DNA from: Brachyspira pilosicoli
Lineage (GTDB): Bacteria; Spirochaetota; Brachyspiria; Brachyspirales; Brachyspiraceae
Length of the DNA stretch: 64,000 bases
Reading direction: 5' to 3'
NCBI RefSeq assembly: GCF_036997485.1
Contig: NZ_JAWLPU010000001.1
Coordinates: forward strand, 496,001 to 560,000
The notes below the pieces were generated by a model. That model was not told the origin of the DNA and did no database searches. It was given only the letters and a program-made list of their open reading frames with translations. Both the position numbers and the translations under genes were made by a program. Below are positions 1-9,135 of the stretch, piece by piece (position 1 is the stretch's first letter; every line of letters begins with the position of its first letter).

Positions 1-603
1 AATATTTTTATGGCTCGCACTTCCCTTAGAAAATCCTCCTATAAACACTTTTTCATTTTTATCTCTTCGTATTATATGCGATAAAAAGAAATTCTGTGCC
101 GGTACATAATACTCTTTTTCCTTATCAAACAAAGAAGGAAGAAGCACCCAAGACAATATATCATCTTCTGTGATATTTTCTAACATTCCTATGCTGTTTA
201 ATTTAGTGCAATCTTCATCGCTGTATATTTTAACATATTCAAAAGGTATTACATTATTAGGATATTTTTCTTTTAATTGATTATAGGAAGCATATTTTAA
301 TTTTTCTTCAAAATACAAATTTGCTGTAAATAATGCATATCTCTCAACACCTTCGCCTAACAATCTAATAACAGCTTCATCTCTGTAAATACCATAACCA
401 GAAAGATGATAATTAACTTCAGCATTATCTCCCAATAATATTTTATGATAATCCGGAAGCATAGAGGTACAAGTATTAATATTTTCAGCAATGACAGAAT
501 TAGCCTGCATCACAATAATAGAATCCATAATACCAGTCTGATGTCCGCAAATAGAATTGTATTTATTTAAAACATTTTTATGGCTTGGGTAATATTTAAT
601 CAT
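1..603 (-). CDS. YcaO-domain protein, SagD-like TOMM cyclodehydratase subunit (partial, C-terminus beyond window edge)
   Basis: The reading frame is open from the ATG at 603 to the window edge and encodes 201 residues. GGAAG sits 4 bases before the ATG. Residues 82-91 read LGEGVERYAL, the Glu-rich ER motif of YcaO proteins, and residues 191-200 read FSKGSASHKN, a family-typical Ser/Gly segment. YcaO enzymes use ATP to activate backbone amides, converting Cys, Ser or Thr in a precursor peptide to azolines. It lies 55 bases downstream of a SagC-like gene and a SagB-like gene on the same strand, the B-C-D order of streptolysin S-type clusters. The family call is firm. That it acts on a toxin precursor is inference, and no precursor gene is visible here. 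Confidence 0.85.
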   Translation of the reverse strand, partial: MIKYYPSHKNVLNKYNSICGHQTGIMDSIIVMQANSVIAENINTCTSMLPDYHKILLGDNAEVNYHLSGYGIYRDEAVIRLLGEGVERYALFTANLYFEEKLKYASYNQLKEKYPNNVIPFEYVKIYSDEDCTKLNSIGMLENITEDDILSWVLLPSLFDKEKEYYVPAQNFFLSHIIRRDKNEKVFIGGFSKGSASHKNI

Positions 604-658
604 AAGTCTTCCATTTCTATATAATTTATTAAAAAATAAAATATTTTCAATTATTTAA

Positions 659-1744
659 TCATTTTATTATCACTTTGCTTGAAAACTTTTCTATTATTTC
701 TTTTGAAGAAGTATACATTTCATTATATTTAGCCTTGCTTATATGCCCGCATGCCGCACAGAAAGGCACTCTTAATAAATCCTGTATTTGGATTTCTATA
801 GAAGGTATGTAAACATTAATAACTCTTCCTGATAGTTTGCATTTTCCTATAGTGGCAAATAAAAAAGCTTCATATAACGCAAGCGAAGTAAATGTTTGCA
901 AAATAGGAGTTATATAAGTTTTTTTATTATTTGGTTTTGAATTAATAGTTTGTTTAACAAATTTGTTATAAACTGATAAGCTTTCATTTCTTGCAATCAC
1001 TCTATTTTCAAAACATTCATAGCATGCTGTTTCTTTTGCTTTTATAGTGGTGATATTCAAAAATGGCCCGTCTAATATTGATATAATCATAGGAATTGAT
1101 TTTTCGAGTAAAAGCCTATTAATATTTCTAAGTAAATTTAATCTTGGCTTCTCTACACTTACAACTACACAAGATATATCATCAAACAACTTTAATAATT
1201 CTTTTTGCTTTTCAATATATTCTATAGCATCAGTAGTATCTGTGAGATTTGCCTTTTCTATTTCTTTTATGTCATCAATATCCATCATAACAATATTCAT
1301 ATATAAATCTTCTGACATTAACTTAGCATAATCTTTTAGCCTCTCACTATCTGTTATAAACATTACTTTATTTTTTTGAACCTTGCTTTCATCTGGTATA
1401 TCATAAAAATATTCTCCTATAAGCTCATACACCATATTAAGCATAGTGTTCTCATCATACTCTAAAAACCTATTGCCTATAAGCGAAGATATAATTTCAT
1501 TCAAAAAATCACTGTCTTTTTCATCAAGAGAAAATTTCTTAACTACATTATCAAAAGAAACTAATTTATCATCAAAAAGTTCTTTAGCAATAAATATTAA
1601 AGCTTTTTTTACACTCTCTCTCAAATCATTAAGCTCTAAAGAAGCCTCTTCAAAATTCCATATTCCCTTTCTAAATCTAATCTCATCATCAGAATTAAAG
1701 AATATGCTCGCATTATCATAAAGTTTAATATTTTTTTTAGCCAT
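659..1744 (-). CDS. SagC-like TOMM cyclodehydratase / E1-like leader-binding protein
   Basis: The product has 361 residues. Two CxxC pairs (CYEC at 241-244 and CAAC at 329-332) form the structural zinc site typical of E1/ThiF-derived cyclodehydratase partners. The N-terminal third resembles the leader-peptide-binding part of these proteins. In TOMM pathways this subunit binds the precursor and delivers it to the YcaO enzyme. I chose the ATG at 1744, preceded by a GGTAGG-type site, over the one at 1762, which has no site. The gene follows the SagB-like gene by about 40 bases and precedes the YcaO gene, so the three probably share one transcript. Sequence similarity in this family is low, so the call rests on the zinc motifs together with the neighbours. 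Confidence 0.75.
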   Translation of the reverse strand: MAKKNIKLYDNASIFFNSDDEIRFRKGIWNFEEASLELNDLRESVKKALIFIAKELFDDKLVSFDNVVKKFSLDEKDSDFLNEIISSLIGNRFLEYDENTMLNMVYELIGEYFYDIPDESKVQKNKVMFITDSERLKDYAKLMSEDLYMNIVMMDIDDIKEIEKANLTDTTDAIEYIEKQKELLKLFDDISCVVVSVEKPRLNLLRNINRLLLEKSIPMIISILDGPFLNITTIKAKETACYECFENRVIARNESLSVYNKFVKQTINSKPNNKKTYITPILQTFTSLALYEAFLFATIGKCKLSGRVINVYIPSIEIQIQDLLRVPFCAACGHISKAKYNEMYTSSKEIIEKFSSKVIIK

Positions 1745-1782
1745 TTTTAATAAACCTACCATTTATTTTTTTATAATAACAA

Positions 1783-2793
1783 TTATTTTGAAAGCAAAGT
1801 TAAATGTACAACATGATTACTCTGTCCGTCTAAATTTAATAACTCTTCAGATAAAGTTTTATTAAATCCTCCAATATCGCATGCTAAAATACCGCTCGCA
1901 GCCGCAGTAAGCTGTATATTTTGTGCAATCTCGCCTGTCTCTATTAATGCAAACTGCAAAGCCATATCCCCATATTTTCTAGTGTTTTCATATATGCTAT
2001 AAACATAGTAAACAGATAAAGCCGCCTTTCTTAAATCTATCTCCCCTCCAAAAACATTATTTTTATAGTAATTTTCTAAATCATCATCATTAAATAATTT
2101 TATCTTTTCAAGCGAATGAGTAAAAGGCATATATTTGTATATACCCTTTTCAAGATTATTTATATTAAGCGCCGCAATATACAAATAAATAGGATAAAGT
2201 CCTCCGCCTGAAGGAGCGGTGCGAAGCTTAGACATATATTTATCACCAAAAGTTATAGTGCTGTATTCTTCTTTGTTAAAATTGAAATCAAAATCTCCAG
2301 AAATTCCATCTCCGTAATAAAGCAAAGTAGACAAATCGCTTAATGTTAATGGCTTACCATTAAAATCTCTCCTGCTTCTTCTTGACCTTATAACTGAACC
2401 TATAGGAGCATTAATATTTTTATATGGAGGAAGTTTTATAGCATTTCCTTTTTTATGAACCTCTTCCTCAAGTAACACTCTATTACTTAAAGCAGCATCT
2501 ATTGGAAATGATGAATAACTTGTTACATTAAACATTGTTGATAAATCTATTGATGATTTCTTTGAGTTTAATAAATATTCTTCACTTATATTTCTATTTA
2601 CTTCAGAGTATATTAATCCTCTATAAGAAGATTCTGAAGTTTTTATTCCTATAGTATCAGCATACATAGAAACAGGTATATTTGAAGAAAAATTTACAAC
2701 ACTAAAAAGCAATGGTATCTCTCTTGATTCTAATTCTTCTTTACTTATCTCTATTTTTTTAATATCTTTTTTCTTATTTTTCATAATAGACAC
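1783..2793 (-). CDS. SagB-type FMN-dependent dehydrogenase (nitroreductase fold)
   Basis: This 336-residue protein has a nitroreductase core from about residue 130. It carries the family segments SVIRSRRSRRDF (133-144) and RTAPSGGGLYPIYLY (191-205). SagB enzymes oxidise azolines in modified peptides to thiazoles or oxazoles using FMN. The start is a GTG at 2793: AAGGA lies 7-8 bases upstream, whereas the ATG at 2784 would be too far from that site. It is the first gene of the B-C-D set, and there is no precursor-sized ORF in the roughly 140 bases upstream. The N-terminal 120 residues are not recognised and may be partner-binding. Confidence 0.85.
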   Translation of the reverse strand: MSIMKNKKKDIKKIEISKEELESREIPLLFSVVNFSSNIPVSMYADTIGIKTSESSYRGLIYSEVNRNISEEYLLNSKKSSIDLSTMFNVTSYSSFPIDAALSNRVLLEEEVHKKGNAIKLPPYKNINAPIGSVIRSRRSRRDFNGKPLTLSDLSTLLYYGDGISGDFDFNFNKEEYSTITFGDKYMSKLRTAPSGGGLYPIYLYIAALNINNLEKGIYKYMPFTHSLEKIKLFNDDDLENYYKNNVFGGEIDLRKAALSVYYVYSIYENTRKYGDMALQFALIETGEIAQNIQLTAAASGILACDIGGFNKTLSEELLNLDGQSNHVVHLTLLSK

Positions 2794-2872
2794 ATAACAT
2801 TCCTTTTTTATAAATTATATCTCATATATAATACTAAAAAAAAGTGTTTTGTAAAATTAAAAACAAAATGTA

Positions 2873-2907
2873 GAAAAAAAGCTAGACTTTAATAAAAAAG
2901 CCTAGCC
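2873..2907 (-). terminator. Rho-independent terminator of the epimerase gene
   Basis: On the minus strand GCTAGGC (2906-2900) pairs with GTCTAGC (2887-2881), with one G-U pair, and is followed by seven T. It sits just after the stop of the epimerase gene. It separates that gene from the SagB-like gene, so the TOMM genes probably have their own promoter. Confidence 0.8.
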
Positions 2908-2935
2908 TTAATTAAATAACAATTATCTTTAATTA

Positions 2936-4117
2936 TTATTTCGCGTTAATAGCATCTATTATCTCAGCACACTTCATGTACATTCTAGGAATATGGAAAG
3001 GTCCTTTATACATGTTACCTTTTAAGTCTGTAGATATTCTTCCATCTCTATGAAGATAGCCATACCATTCACCGTATTCTGTGTCGATGAATTTTTTAGT
3101 GTATTCCTTAACCATATCATGCTTCTCTAAATATTTACTATCTTTAGTAAAGTAATAACAATATAAAGCAGCAATGGCAGCTTCTGTTTGAGGCCACCAG
3201 AATTTCATGTCATGGTGATATTCGCTTTTAGGCTTTCCAAGTACGTCCATATATTGAATAATTCCGCCGTACTCTTTGTCCCAGCCCCATTCCCACATCC
3301 AGTCAAATATTTTAAGTCCTAAGGCTTTTAATTTTTCATCATGTCCTCTCTCAATAGACTCTCTTAATATAAACCAAGATGATTCTATAGCATGACCTGG
3401 GTTTAATAATCTGCCTTCAAAATGGTCTTGCAAAGTGCCGTCAGGATTGCATTGTTCTAATACTGCTTTTTTATCTTCATATAAGAATAACTGAATATTA
3501 GAAAGAAGATTATCTATGTATTTATCATAATAATCCTTATTTTCTGGGTCTGCTTTTCTTAACTCCTGAACAGTAGCAAGCATTATCATAGGAGGTCCGA
3601 AAGCTATAGTAGGCCTGTTGCCTGCATCAAATTTTGGTATTAAAAGTCCTTCTTTTTGATAGCGGTCTATATTATCAAGTATCTCTCTTGCCTTTTTAGC
3701 GTAGCTTTTATCTCCGCTTGCCCTTGAATATGCCGCCATAGCTACTAAGCAGAATGTTTCAGAATAGTAGTATCTTAATCTTTTTATGATGGGCTTACCA
3801 TCTTCAGTTACTCTGAAATACATCCTCCCGTCACCTGCTTTATCAAAACAGTATTTTTCTAAGAAGTCTATACCAGATTTTGCAGCATCAAGATACTCCT
3901 CTCTTTTTTCAAAGTCAGCATAAAGAGTAGAAAGCACCCAAGCAAATCTTCCCTGAAACCATACAGATTTATCGGTTTCTATTAATGCCCCTTTTCTGTC
4001 TAATGCAGTGTAGTATCCGCCATGTTTCTTATCAAGTCCGTTTTTAAGCCAAAATGGTATAATATTATCTTTTAACATATGAAGATATTCATTTTTAACT
4101 TCGCTTAAATTACTCAT
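2936..4117 (-). CDS. AGE-family N-acylglucosamine 2-epimerase (ManNAc to GlcNAc)
   Basis: This 393-residue soluble protein belongs to the alpha/alpha-barrel AGE (renin-binding protein) family. Typical segments are HAIESSWFILRES and, near the C-terminus, KFWWPQTEAAIAAL, the second holding the conserved Trp-Pro-Gln-Thr-Glu. Family members interconvert N-acetylmannosamine and N-acetylglucosamine, and some act on cellobiose or mannose. It is divergent from the sialic acid operon starting at 4826, with one small gene between. That favours the ManNAc reaction: lyase makes ManNAc plus pyruvate, and the epimerase makes GlcNAc. No nanE-type ManNAc-6-phosphate epimerase or nanK kinase is present here. 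Substrate is inferred from context. It has its own terminator. Confidence 0.8.
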   Translation of the reverse strand: MSNLSEVKNEYLHMLKDNIIPFWLKNGLDKKHGGYYTALDRKGALIETDKSVWFQGRFAWVLSTLYADFEKREEYLDAAKSGIDFLEKYCFDKAGDGRMYFRVTEDGKPIIKRLRYYYSETFCLVAMAAYSRASGDKSYAKKAREILDNIDRYQKEGLLIPKFDAGNRPTIAFGPPMIMLATVQELRKADPENKDYYDKYIDNLLSNIQLFLYEDKKAVLEQCNPDGTLQDHFEGRLLNPGHAIESSWFILRESIERGHDEKLKALGLKIFDWMWEWGWDKEYGGIIQYMDVLGKPKSEYHHDMKFWWPQTEAAIAALYCYYFTKDSKYLEKHDMVKEYTKKFIDTEYGEWYGYLHRDGRISTDLKGNMYKGPFHIPRMYMKCAEIIDAINAK

Positions 4118-4262
4118 AAAAAATCCTTATATCTATTTTTTTATAAATTATATGTTAATATTAACCTATCAATCTTTTAAATCAATAAAATTTTTTTCTT
4201 TTTATTAAAATATAGTATTATTTAATATAAAAATGATTATATTATTGAAGGTAATTTTATTT

Positions 4263-4628
4263 ATGGATAGAGATGATTATAAAGAAATCCCAGAAGAAGA
4301 AATAGAAATATTAGGTAAAGACGGAATATACAGAAAATATTCAGAATATAAGCAAAAAACTGAAAAGAAAAAAATAGTATATTGGATTCCATTTATTTTA
4401 GCTTTAATATATGTATTATCCCCTATTGACATAGTACCAGATAGAATACCAATAGGCAAATTAGATGATATATTTCTGCTATCTATTACGTTTTTTTATG
4501 CTATAAAAAAATCTAATTTTGTACGAAACCAATTTTTAAATATGATTATAAAAAATATCATATTATCAACAACTATCACGCTATTTGTTTTAATGGTTAT
4601 TATATATATAATAGCTTTTCTTATTTAA
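4263..4628 (+). CDS. Small membrane protein with DUF1232 (YkvA-like) domain
   Basis: The product has 121 residues from the ATG at 4263, which has AAGG 11 bases upstream. An earlier ATG at 4233 has no site. A charged N-terminus is followed by a hydrophobic segment containing LSPIDIVPD, the signature of the DUF1232/YkvA family, and then a C-terminal membrane helix. The family's function is unknown. It stands between the divergent AGE epimerase and the sialic acid operon, about 200 bases before the lyase, and there is no evidence that it belongs to that pathway. Confidence 0.7.
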   Translation: MDRDDYKEIPEEEIEILGKDGIYRKYSEYKQKTEKKKIVYWIPFILALIYVLSPIDIVPDRIPIGKLDDIFLLSITFFYAIKKSNFVRNQFLNMIIKNIILSTTITLFVLMVIIYIIAFLI

Positions 4629-4825
4629 TAGAAAATATATTTTATTATTTTTCAAAATATTATATCAATAGTTTATATAATTATGTATATATTATTATAA
4701 AAAAGTATATTTTTTTGATATATTTCTAAAAATATTCATAATAGATATTGATTAAATTATACTTAATTTATACAATATATAGTATAGGAATATACATAAA
4801 TATTAAAAATCATGAGGAGGAACAG

Positions 4826-5722
4826 ATGAATAAATGTGAAGGTATATTATCTGCTCTAATGACTCCATTTAACAAAAGTGGAAAATTAGATGAAAAAGTA
4901 TTGAGAAAATACATAAGACATAATATTGACCGTATGAAAGTTAATGGCTTATATGTTGGCGGCTCTACTGGAGAAGGTTTATTAATGTCTAAAGACGAAA
5001 GAATGGCTGTATTTGAAATTACAAAAGAGGAAGTTAATGGGAAAATACCTCTAATAGCACATGTAGGTACATTAAATCTTAATGAAGCTTGTGAAATGGC
5101 ACAAAAGGCAGAAGAATTAGGATATGATTTAATATCAGCTGTTACTCCATATTATTATCCATTTTCATTTAATGACATTAGCAAATATTATAATACTATT
5201 TTGAAGGAAACAAAAAAAATTCCTTTGGTAATATATTTTTTGCCAAGTCTATCAAACAACAGTATATCATTAGATGATTTCGGAAAACTTTTTGAAGATA
5301 AAAGAGTGATGGGTATCAAATACACTTCATCAGATTTATTCTTATTAGAAAGATTAATACAAAAATTCCCTGATAAAATGATGTGGGCAGGTTTTGACGA
5401 ATTATTAATAGCTTATGCTTCTTATGGTTTAAGGTCAGGAATTGGTTCTACATACAACATACAAGCTCCTTTAGCAAAAAAAGTAATAGATGCTGTTGAA
5501 AATAAAGATTTATCTAAAGCTTTAAAAATACAGCATGATATGAATGATATAATCAAAACTTTATTAAGTGTAGGTATATATCCAGCACTTAAAGAATGTA
5601 TTGCTTTCTATGATTCTTCAGCAGTTTCTTATTGCAGAGCACCTATGGGTTCAAAACCGCTTGGTAAATCAGAGAAAAAAGTATTAAAAGATATGTTTGA
5701 TAAATATTTATCTAAACTATAA
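4826..5722 (+). CDS. nanA: N-acetylneuraminate lyase
   Basis: A 298-residue member of the DapA/NanA class I aldolase family. Key residues fall at the positions known for N-acetylneuraminate lyase: GSTGEG at 46-51, Tyr137 (in VIYFLP) and the Schiff-base Lys165 (in GIKYT). It should cleave sialic acid into ManNAc and pyruvate. The start is the ATG at 4826, preceded by a strong GAGGAGG; the frame is open upstream to 4748 but without a ribosome site. It opens an operon with a YhcH protein, a sodium-solute symporter and a NanM-like protein, which supports lyase over dihydrodipicolinate synthase. Confidence 0.9.
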   Translation: MNKCEGILSALMTPFNKSGKLDEKVLRKYIRHNIDRMKVNGLYVGGSTGEGLLMSKDERMAVFEITKEEVNGKIPLIAHVGTLNLNEACEMAQKAEELGYDLISAVTPYYYPFSFNDISKYYNTILKETKKIPLVIYFLPSLSNNSISLDDFGKLFEDKRVMGIKYTSSDLFLLERLIQKFPDKMMWAGFDELLIAYASYGLRSGIGSTYNIQAPLAKKVIDAVENKDLSKALKIQHDMNDIIKTLLSVGIYPALKECIAFYDSSAVSYCRAPMGSKPLGKSEKKVLKDMFDKYLSKL

Positions 5723-5792
5723 TATATACTCAAGAGTGTTATTTTTAATACAATCTTATTTTAATTAATTTTTTATAAAAGGAATTTATATT

Positions 5793-6257
5793 ATGATATT
5801 AAAGCCAATAAAAAGTGAGTTCAATCAGAATTTCCATGATACTATATGGAAAGCTAAAAATTATATTAGAGAGCATTATGAAGAATTAAAAAAATTGCCT
5901 AACGGAAAACATTTACTTGACAAAGAAATATGCGAAGGGGCTTTTATCAATGTTACAGAATATGATAACAAAGATAATCCTCCTTGGGAATCACATTTAC
6001 AATATGTAGATGTTCAAATTATTTTTGAAGGCTCTGAAGATTTTATTATAGCAAACACTTCAACATTAAAACCAAAAACTTATGATGAAGCTTCAGATTA
6101 TCATGACTGGGAAGGAGAAGGAACTGTTCGTTTAACTTTATCTCAAGGAGAAATGCTTATACTTCTTCCTTATGATGCTCATAGAGTAGGACTTCCGCCA
6201 AAAAGCGGTAAAAATCACGTAAAAAAAGCTATAGTTAAAGTTCCATACAAAGCTTAA
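5793..6257 (+). CDS. YhcH/YjgK/YiaL family protein (NanQ-like)
   Basis: The 154-residue cupin-like protein matches the YhcH/YjgK/YiaL family in length. It contains DVQIIFEG and a His-bearing PYDAHRVGLPP segment near the C-terminus, a likely metal ligand. Members occur in sialic acid operons and have been proposed to speed opening or anomerisation of the sugar. AAAGGA lies before the ATG. It sits between the lyase and the symporter in the same direction, so it is almost certainly cotranscribed. The exact reaction cannot be told from sequence. Confidence 0.85.
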   Translation: MILKPIKSEFNQNFHDTIWKAKNYIREHYEELKKLPNGKHLLDKEICEGAFINVTEYDNKDNPPWESHLQYVDVQIIFEGSEDFIIANTSTLKPKTYDEASDYHDWEGEGTVRLTLSQGEMLILLPYDAHRVGLPPKSGKNHVKKAIVKVPYKA

Positions 6258-6325
6258 AAACTATACTTTCTTAAAAATAATTAACTTTTTTATAAACAAA
6301 TATTTTAATAATAGGAGAAAATTAT

Positions 6326-7858
6326 ATGGCTTGGCATTGGTTTGACTGGATAGTCATCGGACTATATTTTGTCGTAATGTTTTTTATTGGTATGTTCTTT
6401 GCTAAAAGAACAAAATCTACAGATGATTATTTCAAAGCTGGAGGAAGAGTTCCTGCTTTGGTAACAGCAATGAGTATTTACGCTACTGCTTTATCATCTA
6501 TTTCGTTTATTGCTATACCTGCTTCTGTTTATAATAACAGCTGGCTGCTTGGTATGGCTCCATTGGGAATCATTTTAATGGTATTATGGGCAGCATACAC
6601 TTTTGTACCTTTCTTTAGAAGAGTTAATGTTACTACTGCTTATGAATATTTAGGAAGAAGATTTGATAATTCTTTCAGACTTGTTGGTAGTTTAACATTC
6701 ATACTTTTCCACGTTGTAAGAATGGCTATAGTAATTTATCTTCCTACATTAGCTATACAACAAGTTGTGCCAACATTAAACCCAGTATTAATAACTATTG
6801 TAGTATCAATATTCTGTGTTGCTTATACATCTATGGGAGGTATTGAGGCAGTATTATGGTCTGATGCTATACAAACTGTTGTACTTCTTTTGGGTGCTTT
6901 CCTAGTAATTATAGTAGGTTTTTCTTCTGCTCCTGAAGGTGTAGGACAAGGCTTTAAACTTTTAGCTGATGACGGTAAAATTATAAGCCCTGATTTCTTC
7001 TCTTTAGATTTAGCTAAATCAAGTATTTGGGTTATGATAGTTGGAGGATTCGTAAACTCTATTTATTCTTATGTAGGAAGCCAAGACATAGTTCAAAGAT
7101 ATGCTACAAACAAAGATGAACATGAAGCTAAAAAAAGTTTATTTATGAATGTTCCTTTACTTTGTACTAGTATTGTAATATTTATAGGTATGGGTTCTGC
7201 TTTATATATTTACTTCCATTTTAAAGCTACTTTACCAGAAAACATTAACGGTAATGCTATACTTCCATACTTTATAGTAAATGCTTTACCTGTTGGTATA
7301 TCAGGACTTGTAATTGCTGCTATATTTGCTGCTGCTCAGTCTACAGTATCTTCAAGTTTGAACTCTGTTTCTACTTGTATGACTGCAGATATTTTAGAAT
7401 ATTTCAAATCTGGTATGGAAGATAAAAGCAAACTTAAATTTGCAAGAATTTCAAGCTGGATAGTTGGTATATTTAGTACACTACTTGCTATATACTTCAT
7501 CTACAATGGTCAAGGCGATATGTTCTTATATTTCCAAGCTATTACTGGTCTTTTGGGCGGTCCTATAGCTGGAGTATTCTTAATTGGTATATTCTTTGAT
7601 AAAGTAGAATCTAAAGCTGTATGGATTGGTTTTATAGTTTCTGTAATAATTGCATTCTATGTCAGCGACCCTGCTGGTATGCTTACTAAGTTTATACCTG
7701 GTTACGTTAAACCAAAAATCTTTGAGTTTATGTTATCATTTATAATTATAGGCTCTAGTGTAATAGTATCTTTTATAGCTTCTTTCTTCTTTGGAAAACC
7801 AAGCGAGGAAAAAATAAAAGGTTTAACTTACTCTACTACTATTAAAAATCAAAAATAA
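6326..7858 (+). CDS. Sodium:solute symporter (SSS family), probable sialic acid transporter
   Basis: A 510-residue integral membrane protein with about 13 hydrophobic segments and the SSS-family layout. It begins with a short WFDWIVIG helix, then FAKRTKSTDDYFKAGGR. AGGAG precedes the ATG. SSS proteins couple sodium entry to uptake of sugars, amino acids or sialic acid. Its place between NanA/YhcH and a NanM-like gene makes sialic acid the likely substrate, as in known SiaT/NanT-type SSS carriers. Since the outer gene partners are catabolic, uptake of free sialic acid from mucin is the probable role. Confidence 0.85.
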   Translation: MAWHWFDWIVIGLYFVVMFFIGMFFAKRTKSTDDYFKAGGRVPALVTAMSIYATALSSISFIAIPASVYNNSWLLGMAPLGIILMVLWAAYTFVPFFRRVNVTTAYEYLGRRFDNSFRLVGSLTFILFHVVRMAIVIYLPTLAIQQVVPTLNPVLITIVVSIFCVAYTSMGGIEAVLWSDAIQTVVLLLGAFLVIIVGFSSAPEGVGQGFKLLADDGKIISPDFFSLDLAKSSIWVMIVGGFVNSIYSYVGSQDIVQRYATNKDEHEAKKSLFMNVPLLCTSIVIFIGMGSALYIYFHFKATLPENINGNAILPYFIVNALPVGISGLVIAAIFAAAQSTVSSSLNSVSTCMTADILEYFKSGMEDKSKLKFARISSWIVGIFSTLLAIYFIYNGQGDMFLYFQAITGLLGGPIAGVFLIGIFFDKVESKAVWIGFIVSVIIAFYVSDPAGMLTKFIPGYVKPKIFEFMLSFIIIGSSVIVSFIASFFFGKPSEEKIKGLTYSTTIKNQK

Positions 7859-7893
7859 TAGCGGTGTATTGTGGTTTATTGCAAGGAAATAAA

Positions 7894-9051
7894 ATGAAAA
7901 AATTATGTTTGATATTATCTACTATATTTGCTGTTGGATGTTCAAATAATACTAATACTTCTTCTAATAGCAATGCAAATGTATTAGATTCTAAAACTGA
8001 TAAAAAAATAGTTTGGGAGATGGGCGGACGTTTACCTGCTCAAACTGGAATGGATAAGAATATTGGTACTGCTGGTTTATTATATGGTTCTTTAGAAAAC
8101 AAATATATTGTTGTTGGAGGAGGTGCTAACTTCCCTGAAGAATCTGTACTTAACGGCGGAGCTAAAAAAACTTATTCTGACATTTATATGCTTGAAGATA
8201 AAAACGGAACATTAGAAGTTGTTGAGCATATTAATTGGGAAAACGAATTAGGATATGGGGCTTCTGTAACTGTTACAAATGGGATATACTATATCGGCGG
8301 CTCTTCAAACCCTGAAGCTGATGATGATATATTATTTATCACATTAAAAAATAATAAATTAAATGTTGAAAAAATAGGTGATTTACCTTTCACATTACAA
8401 AATGGTGTTGCTGTTTATAAAGACAATAAATTATATATTATCACTGGTAAACAAGCAGGAAAAGGAAGCGACAAAGTTTATGAGTATGATTTAGCTACAA
8501 AAGAGACTAAAGAATTAGCCCCTGTACCTAATCAAGCAAGCAGAACTCAAGCTGTTGCACAATTACTAAACGGCAATATATATGTGTTTAGCGGCGGAGA
8601 TGCTACTGCTTATACCGACGGTTATAAATATGATTTTGCTAACAACACTTGGGAGCAAGTTTCTGATGTAGCTCTTAACAATGAAGGAATATCTTTGCTT
8701 GGTGCTGTATCAGTTAAACTTAATGAACAAGAAATGCTTGTTATAGGCGGTTTTAACAAAGCTGTTTATGATGATGCTGTTTATAATTTAGGAAATCTTC
8801 AAGATCAAGCATTGGCTGATTTTAGAGCTGGTTATTTTGGTGCTGACCCTTATGAATTTGATTGGAACAGCAAAATATTAATTTATAACTGTGAGTCTAA
8901 TACTTGGAAAGCAATAGGAGAAGTTCCTTTTGATGCTCCTTGCGGAGAGGGTTTAATATTAATAGGAAATAAAATATATTCTATTAATGGAGAAATTAAG
9001 CCGGGTGTTAGAACAGACAAAATGTATGTAGGCACTATAATGGCTAAATAA
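7894..9051 (+). CDS. nanM: Kelch-repeat lipoprotein, N-acetylneuraminate epimerase (NanM-like)
   Basis: A 385-residue protein beginning with a lipoprotein signal peptide (MKKLCLILSTIFAVGC, Cys16 as the lipidation site). Kelch-type beta-propeller blades follow, for example YIVVGGGANFPEES and YVFSGGDATAYTDGY. NanM mutarotases convert the alpha anomer of sialic acid released by sialidases to the beta form before uptake. The start is the ATG at 7894 with AAGGAAA upstream; a GTG at 7864 has no site and would spoil the signal peptide. It starts 35 bases after the symporter and ends the operon before a strong terminator. NanM in other bacteria is periplasmic, so lipid anchoring here is a variation. 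Confidence 0.85.
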   Translation: MKKLCLILSTIFAVGCSNNTNTSSNSNANVLDSKTDKKIVWEMGGRLPAQTGMDKNIGTAGLLYGSLENKYIVVGGGANFPEESVLNGGAKKTYSDIYMLEDKNGTLEVVEHINWENELGYGASVTVTNGIYYIGGSSNPEADDDILFITLKNNKLNVEKIGDLPFTLQNGVAVYKDNKLYIITGKQAGKGSDKVYEYDLATKETKELAPVPNQASRTQAVAQLLNGNIYVFSGGDATAYTDGYKYDFANNTWEQVSDVALNNEGISLLGAVSVKLNEQEMLVIGGFNKAVYDDAVYNLGNLQDQALADFRAGYFGADPYEFDWNSKILIYNCESNTWKAIGEVPFDAPCGEGLILIGNKIYSINGEIKPGVRTDKMYVGTIMAK

Positions 9052-9080
9052 AGATAATTAATAAAATTAGTAATTTATTA

Positions 9081-9119
9081 AAGGGTTTTATCTATAAAAG
9101 GTAAAGCCCTTCTTTTTTT
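9081..9119 (+). terminator. Rho-independent terminator of the sialic acid operon
   Basis: AAGGGTTTTATC pairs with GGTAAAGCCCTT (G-U pairs allowed) around a short loop, followed by TCTTTTTTT. It lies 30 bases after the nanM-like stop and before the convergent methyltransferase gene. Confidence 0.85.
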
Positions 9120-9135
9120 ATTAATTTTATTAAAA

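Noticed and set aside
1047-1721. Plus-strand ORFs opposite the SagC-like gene
   Set aside because: They lie antisense to a gene with clear zinc motifs and show only Ser/Ile/Phe-rich shadow composition.
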